Shown: in pieces, positions 1-6,460 of the stretch
Layout: each line of letters opens with the position of its first letter
Position numbering within the stretch: the first letter of the stretch is position 1
Assembly (NCBI GenBank): GCA_003135595.1
Contig: PLCI01000060.1
Span: 19,260-29,451 of the forward strand
Direction: 5' to 3'
From: Acidimicrobiaceae bacterium
GTDB taxonomy: Bacteria > Actinomycetota > Acidimicrobiia > Acidimicrobiales > RAAP-2
Length of the DNA stretch: 10,192 nucleotides
Translations under genes and position numbers: made by a program
Notes under the pieces: generated by a model
What the model saw: only the letters and a program-made list of their open reading frames with translations
Told to the model about the DNA's origin: nothing
Databases searched by the model: none

Positions 1-596
1 CGTGGGCCGCCCAGCCGAACTACGACTGGGCACCGGTTACGGGCACCTCGGCAGTCGGCTTCATCACCGCGCCGCTGACGTCCAACATGACCGTGGTGGG
101 TAACGCGAGCTTGAACGTGTGGCTCAGCTCGACCGCGCCGGACACGGACCTCCAGGTGACGGTCTCGGAGGTTCGCCCGAACGGCCAGGAGTTCTACGTC
201 ACGTCGGGGTTCCTGCGCGCCAGCTACGCGTCCACGCTGAACGGCGCGGCGTCGAGCGTGTTCAGCCCCGTCTACACGTTCAGCCCCCTGACCCGGCACA
301 ATCTCACGCCGAACGCCGCGGCCGTGGAGATCCGGGTTCCCATCGACCCGATTGCCTACACGTTCAGGGCCGGGTCGCGGCTGCGCGTGACGATCGAGGC
401 GCCCGGCGGCGACCGGCCGTCATGGGCGTTCGGCTCCACGTACTTGGTCGGCACGACCGACACGATTGCCCTCGGGCCGTCAGCCCTGGTGCTGCCGACG
501 GTGGCGGGCATCGTCCCGGCTGACGCGCAGCCCGCGTGCGGCACGAACCGCGGGGAGCCTTGTCGCACCTACGTCGCGACGACCAACGGCGGCTGA
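1..596 (+). CDS. CocE/NonD-family hydrolase, C-terminal part (5' end outside window)
   Basis: The frame is open from base 3 to the TGA at 594-596, giving 197 visible residues and no start in the window. The visible part resembles the X-Pro dipeptidyl-peptidase C-terminal jelly-roll domain that follows the alpha/beta-hydrolase domain in CocE/NonD serine esterases and acyl-peptide hydrolases. Supporting stretches are VGFITAPLTSNMTVVGNASL, then LNVWLSSTAPDTDLQVTVSE, GFLRASY and, later, YTFRAGSRLRVTIEAPGGDR. In this family the domain packs on the catalytic core; Ser, Asp and His would lie upstream or earlier and cannot be checked here. The tail carries two cysteines (ACGTNRGEPCRTY), which may form a disulfide and fit an exported protein. 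The substrate is unknown. The ATG at base 87 sits inside the domain, preceded by in-frame coding sequence, so it is not the start. Confidence 0.85.
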   Translation, partial: WAAQPNYDWAPVTGTSAVGFITAPLTSNMTVVGNASLNVWLSSTAPDTDLQVTVSEVRPNGQEFYVTSGFLRASYASTLNGAASSVFSPVYTFSPLTRHNLTPNAAAVEIRVPIDPIAYTFRAGSRLRVTIEAPGGDRPSWAFGSTYLVGTTDTIALGPSALVLPTVAGIVPADAQPACGTNRGEPCRTYVATTNGG

Positions 597-609
597 TCGA
601 TTGCGCTGG

Positions 610-633
610 CGCGCCGACTGCGGACCCGGCGCG
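610..633. terminator. Possible bidirectional terminator hairpin between convergent genes
   Basis: A perfect 7-bp inverted repeat, CGCGCCG at 610-616 and CGGCGCG at 627-633, with a 10-nt loop, lies in the 47-bp gap between two converging stop codons (596 and 644). The position suits a shared terminator. No T-tract follows on either strand, so the call rests on stem and location only. Confidence 0.35.
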
Positions 634-643
634 ACTGAGCCGG

Positions 644-1927
644 CTACGGCAGCCTGAAGACGTGCAGTGCGTGCGCCGTATCGGTCACGAAGAGGTGGCC
701 GTCGTCGACGACCGGCGCGTTGGCGACCGGGGCCATCACGCGCGCCACGATGGTCGGTGAGCACAGCGGCTTGGAGCAGCCAGCCAGGTTGAAGCCGTAG
801 ACGTTGCCGTTGGACGAACCCACGTAGACGGTTGCTCCCGAGACGGTCGGCGCGGTGAGCCTGCCGCCGACGCTGGCGGCCCACGAGGGCGAGCAGGTGC
901 TGTGGCCGCAGCCTGTCGCGGGGAATGCGTAGAGCGTCCCTTTCTGCGACGCGATGAATACCAGCTTCGTGGTGCTCGTTGGCGCGGTCGTCAGCGGCCC
1001 ATTCGCCGTCGCCGTCCACGCCGGGGCGCACCCGGGAGCACCGCAGCCAGCCGCACGATAGGCGTCCAGGACGTCGCTCGCTCCGACGAAGAGCGTGGCG
1101 TCGACGATTCTCGGTGTCGCCGTGACCGTGCCCGACGCCGAGGCCGACCACAACGGTGCGCAGTACGAGGGAAAGTGCCACGGGGGAGAGGGGTACGGGG
1201 GCGGGCCACAACCAGCGTGACCGAGCGCGTCGAAGACCTCGACTGCCCCGCCCGTCGGCACGTAGAGAAGCCCGCCTGCGACTGCCGGCGGTGCCGTCGG
1301 CGTGCCAAGTCCTGGGTCCGTCGTGAAGACGGCGGCTCCGGTCGCCGCGCTGAGCGCCTCGGTCGCCGCGGCCCGCACGCTGAAGCAGCAGAAGAACTGC
1401 CAGTTCGAGTAGACGATGCCGCCGGCGACCGTCGGCACGGACGTGCCGCCCTGTCCGGCCGAGAAGATGCGCTTCCCGGTGGTCGCGTGGAACGCATCCA
1501 TCGTCCCGTCGTACTGGTCGGCACCCTCCTGGTTCCAGCCGACGTACACGATGCCGTTGCCGACGGCCGGCCCCGTCAGGTAGGCAGGCACGGGCGGGAC
1601 CGTCGGGAAGGTTGCATAGTCGTTGTGCCACACGAGCGTCCCGGTCTGGTTGAACGCGTAGAGCAGGCTCCCGGGCTCCTTCGAGCCCGTCGGGATCGTG
1701 GCTCGCACGGCACTCAGGAAGACGAGTCCGCCGGACGTCACGGCAGCCGAGCCCGGGCCGACCAGGGAGACCCGCCGCTGCGACGGCACGATCACCGGCC
1801 TCTTGAACGTGGTGACGTGTCCGTTGGGGACCGCAGCGCCGGACGAAGCGGTGAGCGAGGTCGTCACAAGAACCGTCACCATCGCGGCGCAGGTACGACC
1901 GATCGCGGCTCTCGGCTTGCTCCGCAC
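644..1927 (-). CDS. Secreted PQQ-like (BamB-type) beta-propeller protein with paired cysteines
   Basis: A 427-residue protein starting at GTG (1927-1925), chosen because GGGAGG lies 7 nt upstream. The N-terminus is a signal peptide: basic n-region (RSKPRAAIGR), hydrophobic stretch to about residue 27, probable cleavage near SGA-AV at 29-32. The rest is a chain of PQQ/WD-like propeller repeats with the alternation LYAF..TG.LVW / G.VYVG / .A.T.T.GAAVF, about seven or eight blades. Examples are LYAFNQTGTLVW (89-100), LYVPTGGAVEVFDA and NVYGFNLAG. From blade four onward each outer loop carries a cysteine pair: C240/C256, C295/C300, C340/C345 and C384/C389, the last three with C-x4-C spacing. These are probably disulfides of an extracytoplasmic protein. 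No quinone-dehydrogenase catalytic residues were recognised, so a structural or binding role is more likely than catalysis. It lies 123 bp downstream of tldE on the same strand, with its own ribosome binding site. Confidence 0.85.
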   Translation of the reverse strand: MRSKPRAAIGRTCAAMVTVLVTTSLTASSGAAVPNGHVTTFKRPVIVPSQRRVSLVGPGSAAVTSGGLVFLSAVRATIPTGSKEPGSLLYAFNQTGTLVWHNDYATFPTVPPVPAYLTGPAVGNGIVYVGWNQEGADQYDGTMDAFHATTGKRIFSAGQGGTSVPTVAGGIVYSNWQFFCCFSVRAAATEALSAATGAAVFTTDPGLGTPTAPPAVAGGLLYVPTGGAVEVFDALGHAGCGPPPYPSPPWHFPSYCAPLWSASASGTVTATPRIVDATLFVGASDVLDAYRAAGCGAPGCAPAWTATANGPLTTAPTSTTKLVFIASQKGTLYAFPATGCGHSTCSPSWAASVGGRLTAPTVSGATVYVGSSNGNVYGFNLAGCSKPLCSPTIVARVMAPVANAPVVDDGHLFVTDTAHALHVFRLP

Positions 1928-1934
1928 GTCGTTA

Positions 1935-1940
1935 CCTCCC
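1935..1940 (-). promoter_or_regulatory. Ribosome binding site deciding the GTG start of the propeller gene
   Basis: On the minus strand GGGAGG is followed by 7 nt (TAACGAC) and then GTG. It is the clearest Shine-Dalgarno sequence in the window and fixes the start at 1927. The in-frame ATG 15 codons further in would remove the basic n-region of the signal peptide. Confidence 0.8.
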
Positions 1941-2036
1941 GGGCTGCGAGGGCAATACTGACACTTGAGCGACTCGTCGGCCGAGCGTCCACCCGGGGGA
2001 GCCTTCGTGGGACCTCAACGGAAGCGGCCGGTGTCC

Positions 2037-2050
2037 TCGGCGTTCGCCGA
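2037..2050 (-). terminator. Compact hairpin directly after the tldE stop codon
   Basis: TCGGCG at 2037-2042 and CGCCGA at 2045-2050 are inverted repeats separated by 2 nt; in practice a 5-bp stem with a 4-nt loop. The element abuts the tldE TGA (2053-2051), a typical position for a terminator or 3'-end-protecting hairpin of the tldD-tldE transcript. It has no U-tract. The remaining 1941-2036 gap to the propeller gene shows no convincing promoter. Confidence 0.35.
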
Positions 2051-3448
2051 TCAGCTCGCCGGGCTGACCGAGCTCATGTTGAAGTCGTCGACGCGCAGCG
2101 CGGGCATCGCCGTGCGGTTCACGTACTCGCCGAACTCCCGTCCGAGCGTCCGCACGGTCGCGCCGACGTCCGTCGTGCGCGCGAGGAGGTCCACCGGGCT
2201 CTCGTTGAACCGGAAGTTCGTGACGGTCCCGGTCACCTCGCCGTCCTCGATGAGGTAGACGCCGTCACGCGTGAGACCGGTGAGCAAGAGCGTGGCCGGG
2301 TCGACCACCCGGATGTACCAGAGGCACGTCACGAGCAGGCCGTGCTCGGTCCTCGCGACCAGATCGGCGGTCGACCCCTGCGCGCCGGCGAGCTCGAGCA
2401 CGAGGTTGTCGCCAGGCGCGGCGACCTGCCCGCCGCGCAGCGCCGCCCCGGCACGGTGGTACTGCAGGTGCTCGAGCCGCCCGTCGCGGAGCCACGGCGT
2501 GCGGCCGAGCGCGAGCCCGTTGTCGAAGACCGACGCCTCCGCGCTCGAGGCGGTCACGGTGAGGAACGGCGCACACTCGATCCCTGGCTCGGCGGGGTCG
2601 CTGCGCAGCTCGAACGCGAGCGGCGAGAGCCGCTCGCCGATGCGCGTCCCACCGCCGGGCTTGGAGAAGACCGTTCGCCCGTCCTCGGCGTCCTGGCCCC
2701 CCGCGGATCCGGCAACGTAGATCATGAGGTCGGCCACCGCCGACGGCGGGAGCACGACCGGGTGCCGACCGGCGTCCACGTCGACGCGTCGCGACGCCCA
2801 CCCGAGCCGCCGGACGAGCTCGTCCTCCAGCGCCTCGCTGGCGACGTCGGCGAAGTCCGGGGTGCCAACGCCGACCCACGCCGAGTTCGCGCCCTCCGAG
2901 GTGCGCGCCACCATCTGCGCGGCCCCCGTTGGCTGCACGTGCCGCCTGCGCAATCCCGCGGAGGTGCCGAGGTGCGTGGTCGCGACGGCGTGCGAGGCGA
3001 ACCCGGCGAGCACGGTCCCTGCGCGCTCCGCGCGCTCGAAGACGCCGGACAGCCCCGAGAGCACGCCGCTCAGGACTGATAGGTCGGTCTCGAGGGGTGC
3101 GGCCCCGAACTCGGCGTCGACGACCCCGCCGAGGAGCGGCGAGGCGTCCTCGGCCACCGGTGCGGACGACGCCTCCGCCTCGGCTGCTCGCACGAGGTCG
3201 GAGACGTCGACCGCACCCGAGCGCGTGGCAACGCCGACGGCGAGCCCGCCGTCGACCGCTGCCACGCTCGCGACCGTGACACGACGGGCGCGCCGAACGC
3301 CGTTGGTCGTCGTGGTGTTCACCGCGAATCGCACCTCCGCCTCGCTCGTGTCCTCGACGATCACGACGCAGCCTGCGGAACGAGCCGTGCTGAGTCCGGC
3401 CTCGACGACGTCGGCCGGGGGTGCGAGGCCCCGCTGCGACCCCGTCAC
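2051..3448 (-). CDS. tldE: TldE/PmbA-type subunit of a TldD/TldE metallopeptidase
   Basis: A 465-residue protein of the PmbA/TldE family. The N-terminal part (about 10-100) is the alpha/beta domain shared by TldD and TldE. The C-terminal part (about 220-455) has the family core, including LLVTCLWYIRVVDPATLLLT near 371-390, then TRDGVYLIEDGEVTG and NFRFNESPVDLL. No HExxxH motif occurs, as expected for TldE, the partner that lacks the metal site. In E. coli TldD and TldE form a heteromeric peptidase that unfolds and digests small proteins or peptides, maturing microcin B17 and degrading CcdA. The GTG start (3448-3446) overlaps the tldD stop in the sequence GTGA, implying translational coupling, and GAGGGGG lies a few bases upstream. 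Length is normal for the family. Its substrate in this organism is unknown, and no precursor-peptide gene is seen nearby. Confidence 0.92.
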   Translation of the reverse strand: MTGSQRGLAPPADVVEAGLSTARSAGCVVIVEDTSEAEVRFAVNTTTTNGVRRARRVTVASVAAVDGGLAVGVATRSGAVDVSDLVRAAEAEASSAPVAEDASPLLGGVVDAEFGAAPLETDLSVLSGVLSGLSGVFERAERAGTVLAGFASHAVATTHLGTSAGLRRRHVQPTGAAQMVARTSEGANSAWVGVGTPDFADVASEALEDELVRRLGWASRRVDVDAGRHPVVLPPSAVADLMIYVAGSAGGQDAEDGRTVFSKPGGGTRIGERLSPLAFELRSDPAEPGIECAPFLTVTASSAEASVFDNGLALGRTPWLRDGRLEHLQYHRAGAALRGGQVAAPGDNLVLELAGAQGSTADLVARTEHGLLVTCLWYIRVVDPATLLLTGLTRDGVYLIEDGEVTGTVTNFRFNESPVDLLARTTDVGATVRTLGREFGEYVNRTAMPALRVDDFNMSSVSPAS

Positions 3449-4950
3449 CGACCCCCCTCAGCGCGTGCGTTGAGCACGTTGACGTTGCGAACGAGCGCCG
3501 ACGGGGCGCCGTGGCTCACCGGGGCGACCTGTCCTGGCTGACCCTTGCCGCAGTTGAACGCGCCCGCGAGCAGGTACGTAGAGCGCCCGCCGACTGCCTC
3601 CATCAAGCCCCAGAACTCGGTCGTGGTGCCCTGGTAGGCGACGTCGCGGAGCTGTCCGACGAGCCGCCCACCTTCGATGCGGAAGAACCGCTGACCCGTG
3701 AACTGGAAGTTGTACCGCTGCATGTCGATCGACCAGCTCTTGTCCCCGACGACGAAGATCCCGCGCTCGACGCCCGAGATGAGCTCGGCGGTCGTCGGCC
3801 CCTCCGACGGCGCGGGCTGCAGGGACACGTTCGCCATCCGTTGGATCGGCACGTGCAGCGGCGAGTCCGCGAACGCGCAGCCGTTCGAGCGGTCGTATCC
3901 CGCGGCCGACGCCGTCGCCCGGTCGAGCTGGTAGCCGACGAGCACGCCGTCCTTCACGAGGTCGAAGGACTGCGCTTGCACGCCCTCGTCGTCGATCGCG
4001 ACCGAGGCGAGACCGTGCTCGGCGGTGCGGTCACCCGTGACGTGCATCACCGGCGAGCCGTAGCGCAGGGTGCCGAGCTTGTCAGGCGTCGCGAAGGAGG
4101 TCCCGGCGTAGGCCGCCTCGTAGCCGAGGGCGCGGTCGAGCTCAGTGGCGTGGCCGATCGACTCGTGGATCGTGAGCCACAGGTTGGTCGGGTCGATGAC
4201 GAGGTCGTACCGGCCCGCATCGACGGACGGCGACGCGAGCTTCTCGGCGAGCAACCCAGGCAGCTCCGCAAGCTCGGTGTCCCAGTCCCACCCCTCGCCG
4301 TCCAGGTACTCCCAACCTCGCCCAACCGGCGGCGCGCACGTGCGCATCGTCTCGAACGTCCCGTCGGGGTCGAGCGCCACCGCCTCTACCGAGGGGTGCA
4401 CCCGCACCCTCCGTTGGGTCGCGACGGTCCCCTGGAGGTCGGCGTAGTGCTTGGACTCAGAGACGGCGAGCACGCGCGCGGTCACGTGGTCGATGCCCGC
4501 CGCACCGAGGAGCTGGTGGCTCCACTCGACGAGCCGGGCGACCTTCTCGGCCATCGGGACGGTCGTCGGGTCCGTGCGGTAGCTCGACGACCACGAGACC
4601 TCGCCGTGCCCCGGCTCAGGCGCGAGCACGAGCGGACGCCGTCGCACGGCAGCGACGACCTTGGCGGCACCGACGGCCTGGTGCGCGAGCCGCGCCGCTG
4701 CGTCGACCGAGACGTCGGCGGTCGCCGCGAAGCCGATCGACCCCTCGTGGACGACGCGGAGCCCCACCCCGTCCTCGGTGTCGTCGCTCGACGTCTCGAT
4801 CGTGCCGTCGCGGAGCGCCACGACCTGGGAGCGGATCTGCTCGACGCGGACGCTGGCATCGCTCGCGCCGAGGCGCCGCGCCTCATCGAGCGCGGCCGCG
4901 ACGACGGCGTCGACGTCCGACGACGACCGACCCGCCACGTGCTCCGCCAC
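3445..4950 (-). CDS. tldD: TldD-type zinc metallopeptidase subunit
   Basis: A 501-residue protein from the GTG at 4950-4948. The catalytic HExxxH motif is present as IHESIGHATE with H262, E263 and H267, inside TNLWLTIHESIGHATELD. The later conserved cysteine is Cys467 in FNCGKGQPGQVAPVSHG, which in TldD structures helps hold the metal. Other family stretches are SNGCAFADSPLHVPIQRM and DKSWSIDMQRYNFQF. The N-terminal alpha/beta domain spans about 10-110. It is expected to be the catalytic partner of the TldE encoded immediately downstream (4-bp overlap). The minus-strand frame stays open to an ATG at 5196. That 82-residue extension is basic, low in family character and lies outside normal TldD length, so I start at GTG 4950. 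A second in-frame GTG at 4938 is possible. A TAGGGT hexamer 8 nt before the start suggests a leaderless transcript. Confidence 0.93.
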   Translation of the reverse strand: MAEHVAGRSSSDVDAVVAAALDEARRLGASDASVRVEQIRSQVVALRDGTIETSSDDTEDGVGLRVVHEGSIGFAATADVSVDAAARLAHQAVGAAKVVAAVRRRPLVLAPEPGHGEVSWSSSYRTDPTTVPMAEKVARLVEWSHQLLGAAGIDHVTARVLAVSESKHYADLQGTVATQRRVRVHPSVEAVALDPDGTFETMRTCAPPVGRGWEYLDGEGWDWDTELAELPGLLAEKLASPSVDAGRYDLVIDPTNLWLTIHESIGHATELDRALGYEAAYAGTSFATPDKLGTLRYGSPVMHVTGDRTAEHGLASVAIDDEGVQAQSFDLVKDGVLVGYQLDRATASAAGYDRSNGCAFADSPLHVPIQRMANVSLQPAPSEGPTTAELISGVERGIFVVGDKSWSIDMQRYNFQFTGQRFFRIEGGRLVGQLRDVAYQGTTTEFWGLMEAVGGRSTYLLAGAFNCGKGQPGQVAPVSHGAPSALVRNVNVLNARAEGGR

Positions 4951-4958
4951 GGGATGTG

Positions 4959-4964
4959 ACCCTA
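4959..4964 (-). promoter_or_regulatory. Candidate -10 element (TAGGGT) for leaderless tldD
   Basis: On the minus strand TAGGGT (TAnnnT form) is followed by 8 nt and then the GTG start of tldD. This spacing puts transcription start at or near the start codon. The nearest strong Shine-Dalgarno-like sequence, GGGAGG at 4971-4966, is 15 nt from the GTG, too far for normal use, although the AGGG within the hexamer could serve as a weak ribosome site. No -35 consensus is evident. Confidence 0.4.
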
Positions 4965-5213
4965 ACCTCCCACTCGTGTCGGACCCTGGTCGTCGAACAA
5001 AGAGCGGATGGCCCGGCAACTGCGATCTGGCTCCCACTCGACCTCGCGTCGCTCGGAGGGCCGATTTGCCTCGCATGGCGTGGATCAGGGCGGCCGGATC
5101 GTCGAGCGACCTAGGAATGGGTCCGAGCGTGGCCGTCGACGCATGTAAGTATGTCGAGCAAGGTGGCGGGGCACGAATGATGACTGAGCTCCGCACCCGA
5201 CGACCTCATCCCC

Positions 5214-5236
5214 GCGTGTCGGAGCGCGGGACACGC
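5214..5236. repeat. Inverted repeat upstream of the sulfotransferase gene
   Basis: GCGTGTC at 5214-5220 and GACACGC at 5230-5236 form a perfect 7-bp inverted repeat with a 9-nt spacer, 40 bp before the ATG at 5277. It could be an operator or a leader hairpin, or chance in GC-rich DNA. No further copy was noticed in this window. Confidence 0.3.
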
Positions 5237-5276
5237 AGCACTCCATCGACCGCCGTCGAGTTGAGGGCGTCAGTGC

Positions 5277-6215
5277 ATGGCTGACGTCAAGGTGGTCTAC
5301 ATCGTGGGGCCGGGACGTAGCGGGTCGACACTGTTCGCCGACGTGCTCGCCCAGTCGCCGAATGTGGTCCATATCGGCGAGCTCTTCTGGTACTGGAAAC
5401 GACGCCAGATGGTGCCGCCCAGCCTCTGTGGCTGCGGGCACCCCTTGAACGAGTGTCCGTTCTGGAACGCCGTCGCCGAGCGCGCCGCGGCTGCCACCGA
5501 CATCGACCCCGCCCTTGTCGACGAGATATTCGGCTTGGCCAGCTCGAGACGCCTGCCCGGTCTGTGGTGGAGGGGAAGGTCGGGTCGGGCGGCCTTGCCG
5601 GGCTACGGCGAGCGGCTCGGCGAGCTCTACGAGGCGATCGCCGAGGTGTCGGGGGCGAGCGTCGTCATCGACTCCTCCAAGCAGCCAGGTCCCGCACTGG
5701 TGGTGGCGAGTCTTGACAACATCGATGCATCGTTCATCCATCTCACCCGGGACCCCCGGGCCGTGGTTCGGTCGTGGAAGACGCCGAAGATCGACGAGGT
5801 GTCGCCGGTGGACTCGCTCAATGCGATCTCACCGATCAGGGCGACGCTCAACTGGAACGCCGGCGCGTACGGTGCCGAGCTGCTGGTGGCGCGGCGGGCC
5901 GCGCCCGGCCGCTTCAAGCGGATCGCGTTCGAGTCGTTCGTGGCCGCTCCCCAGGAGCGCTATGTCGAGCTGATGGAGTTCATCGGCCAGCCTGCCGTGA
6001 CGTCGCTCTTCGTCGGCGAACGAACCGTTCGCCTGTCACCGTCGCACACCATTGCGGGGAACCCGGGTCGCCGCGCGGGCGATCGGCGCGACATCGTCCT
6101 CGACGAGGCCTGGCGGACCGAGCTCTCCGCCCCTGAGCGCTTGGCCATCGTCGCGGTATCCGCGCCCTTGATGCGCAAGTTCGGCTACGACTTGAAGTCG
6201 ACGAACGGCGGATGA
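5277..6215 (+). CDS. PAPS-dependent type sulfotransferase
   Basis: A 312-residue cytosolic sulfotransferase-family protein. The 5'-phosphosulfate loop is GPGRSGSTLF (11-20), directly after the first beta strand. The 3'-phosphate-binding region is HLTRDPRAVVRSW (155-167). Further family landmarks are VVIDSSKQPG (129-138), RIAFESFVAAP (215-225) and a C-terminal HTIAGNPGR (257-265). These enzymes move sulfate from PAPS to a hydroxyl or amine of a glycan, lipid or small metabolite; the acceptor cannot be read from sequence. The insert LCGCGHPLNECPFW (50-63) has Cys51, Cys53 and Cys60, a cysteine cluster seen in a subset of bacterial family members. No signal peptide is present. The ATG start is supported by GAGGG 9 nt upstream. 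It precedes the phosphoribosyltransferase-phosphatase fusion gene by about 245 bp on the same strand, and the intervening hairpin suggests separate transcripts. Confidence 0.9.
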   Translation: MADVKVVYIVGPGRSGSTLFADVLAQSPNVVHIGELFWYWKRRQMVPPSLCGCGHPLNECPFWNAVAERAAAATDIDPALVDEIFGLASSRRLPGLWWRGRSGRAALPGYGERLGELYEAIAEVSGASVVIDSSKQPGPALVVASLDNIDASFIHLTRDPRAVVRSWKTPKIDEVSPVDSLNAISPIRATLNWNAGAYGAELLVARRAAPGRFKRIAFESFVAAPQERYVELMEFIGQPAVTSLFVGERTVRLSPSHTIAGNPGRRAGDRRDIVLDEAWRTELSAPERLAIVAVSAPLMRKFGYDLKSTNGG

Positions 6216-6254
6216 TCGTCTCCCGGGGACCGCGTCGACGCACCGCGTGCCATT

Positions 6255-6301
6255 CGCGCTCGGTCGCCTCCCTCTCGCGAGACGCGCATCGTGCGAGCGC
6301 G
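6255..6301. terminator. Structured inverted repeat after the sulfotransferase gene
   Basis: CGCGCTCG at 6255-6262 and CGAGCGCG at 6294-6301 are a perfect 8-bp inverted repeat around a 31-nt interior, which itself contains the 10-bp palindrome TCTCGCGAGA at 6273-6282. A second nested pair, GCCTCC at 6266-6271 and GGAGGC at 6309-6314, offers an alternative fold. About 40 bp after the stop codon, this could be a GC-rich terminator without a U-tract. An operator-like or other RNA role cannot be excluded. Confidence 0.35.
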
Positions 6302-6447
6302 GTCGATCGGAGGCCCGTGCGATCACGACGATTGACTGGATCATCCACATCGCCTGACGTCATCGACCGCACCATCGGCCCATGACGCCGGCATCGCTGA
6401 CACTTGTGCGCGGCAGAGCGGAAGCTCGAGCGCCTCGGCCCGAGTTG

Positions 6448-6453
6448 TAGGTT
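6448..6453 (+). promoter_or_regulatory. Candidate -10 element (TAGGTT) for a leaderless fusion gene
   Basis: TAGGTT (TAnnnT form) is followed by 7 nt (GCCGCCC) and the in-frame GTG at 6461, the geometry expected of a leaderless actinobacterial transcript. No Shine-Dalgarno sequence precedes this GTG, nor the upstream in-frame TTG at 6404, nor the downstream GTG at 6491. This is my main reason for choosing 6461. There is no clear -35 box. Confidence 0.4.
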
Positions 6454-6460
6454 GCCGCCC

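Larger units (their letters stand above)
4951..5276. other. Gene-free divergent region between tldD and the sulfotransferase gene
   Basis: About 326 bp separate two divergently read genes. I see no convincing gene. Minus-strand sequence in the tldD frame is open to 5196, but its composition does not look like protein. The region has slightly more A/T around 5140-5185 (GCATGTAAGTATGTCG and GAATGATGACTG), a plausible place for the sulfotransferase promoter, but no paired -35/-10 could be fixed. It also holds the inverted repeat at 5214-5236, listed separately. Confidence 0.5.

Noticed and set aside
1928..2036. Promoter for the propeller gene around CAGTATTG (minus strand)
   Set aside because: A lone A/T-containing hexamer without a matching -35 or TAnnnT spacing could not be separated from background.
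902..3079. Very long plus-strand open frame opposite the propeller and tldE genes
   Set aside because: Arg/Gly/Ala-rich low-complexity translation with no family resemblance. It spans two well-supported opposite-strand genes and the gap between them, the usual artefact of high-GC codon bias.
3421..4959. Long plus-strand open frame antisense to tldD
   Set aside because: Its translation is Arg/Val/Asp-rich without motifs, while the opposite strand encodes a full TldD with its HExxxH site.
4951..5196. N-terminal extension of TldD back to ATG 5196
   Set aside because: The 82 extra residues do not resemble the TldD N-terminal domain and exceed the family's length. GTG 4950 has a better upstream context.
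6332..6337. TTGACT as a -35 box upstream of the fusion gene
   Set aside because: No acceptable -10 sequence lies 16-18 nt downstream, and it is over 120 bp from the proposed start.
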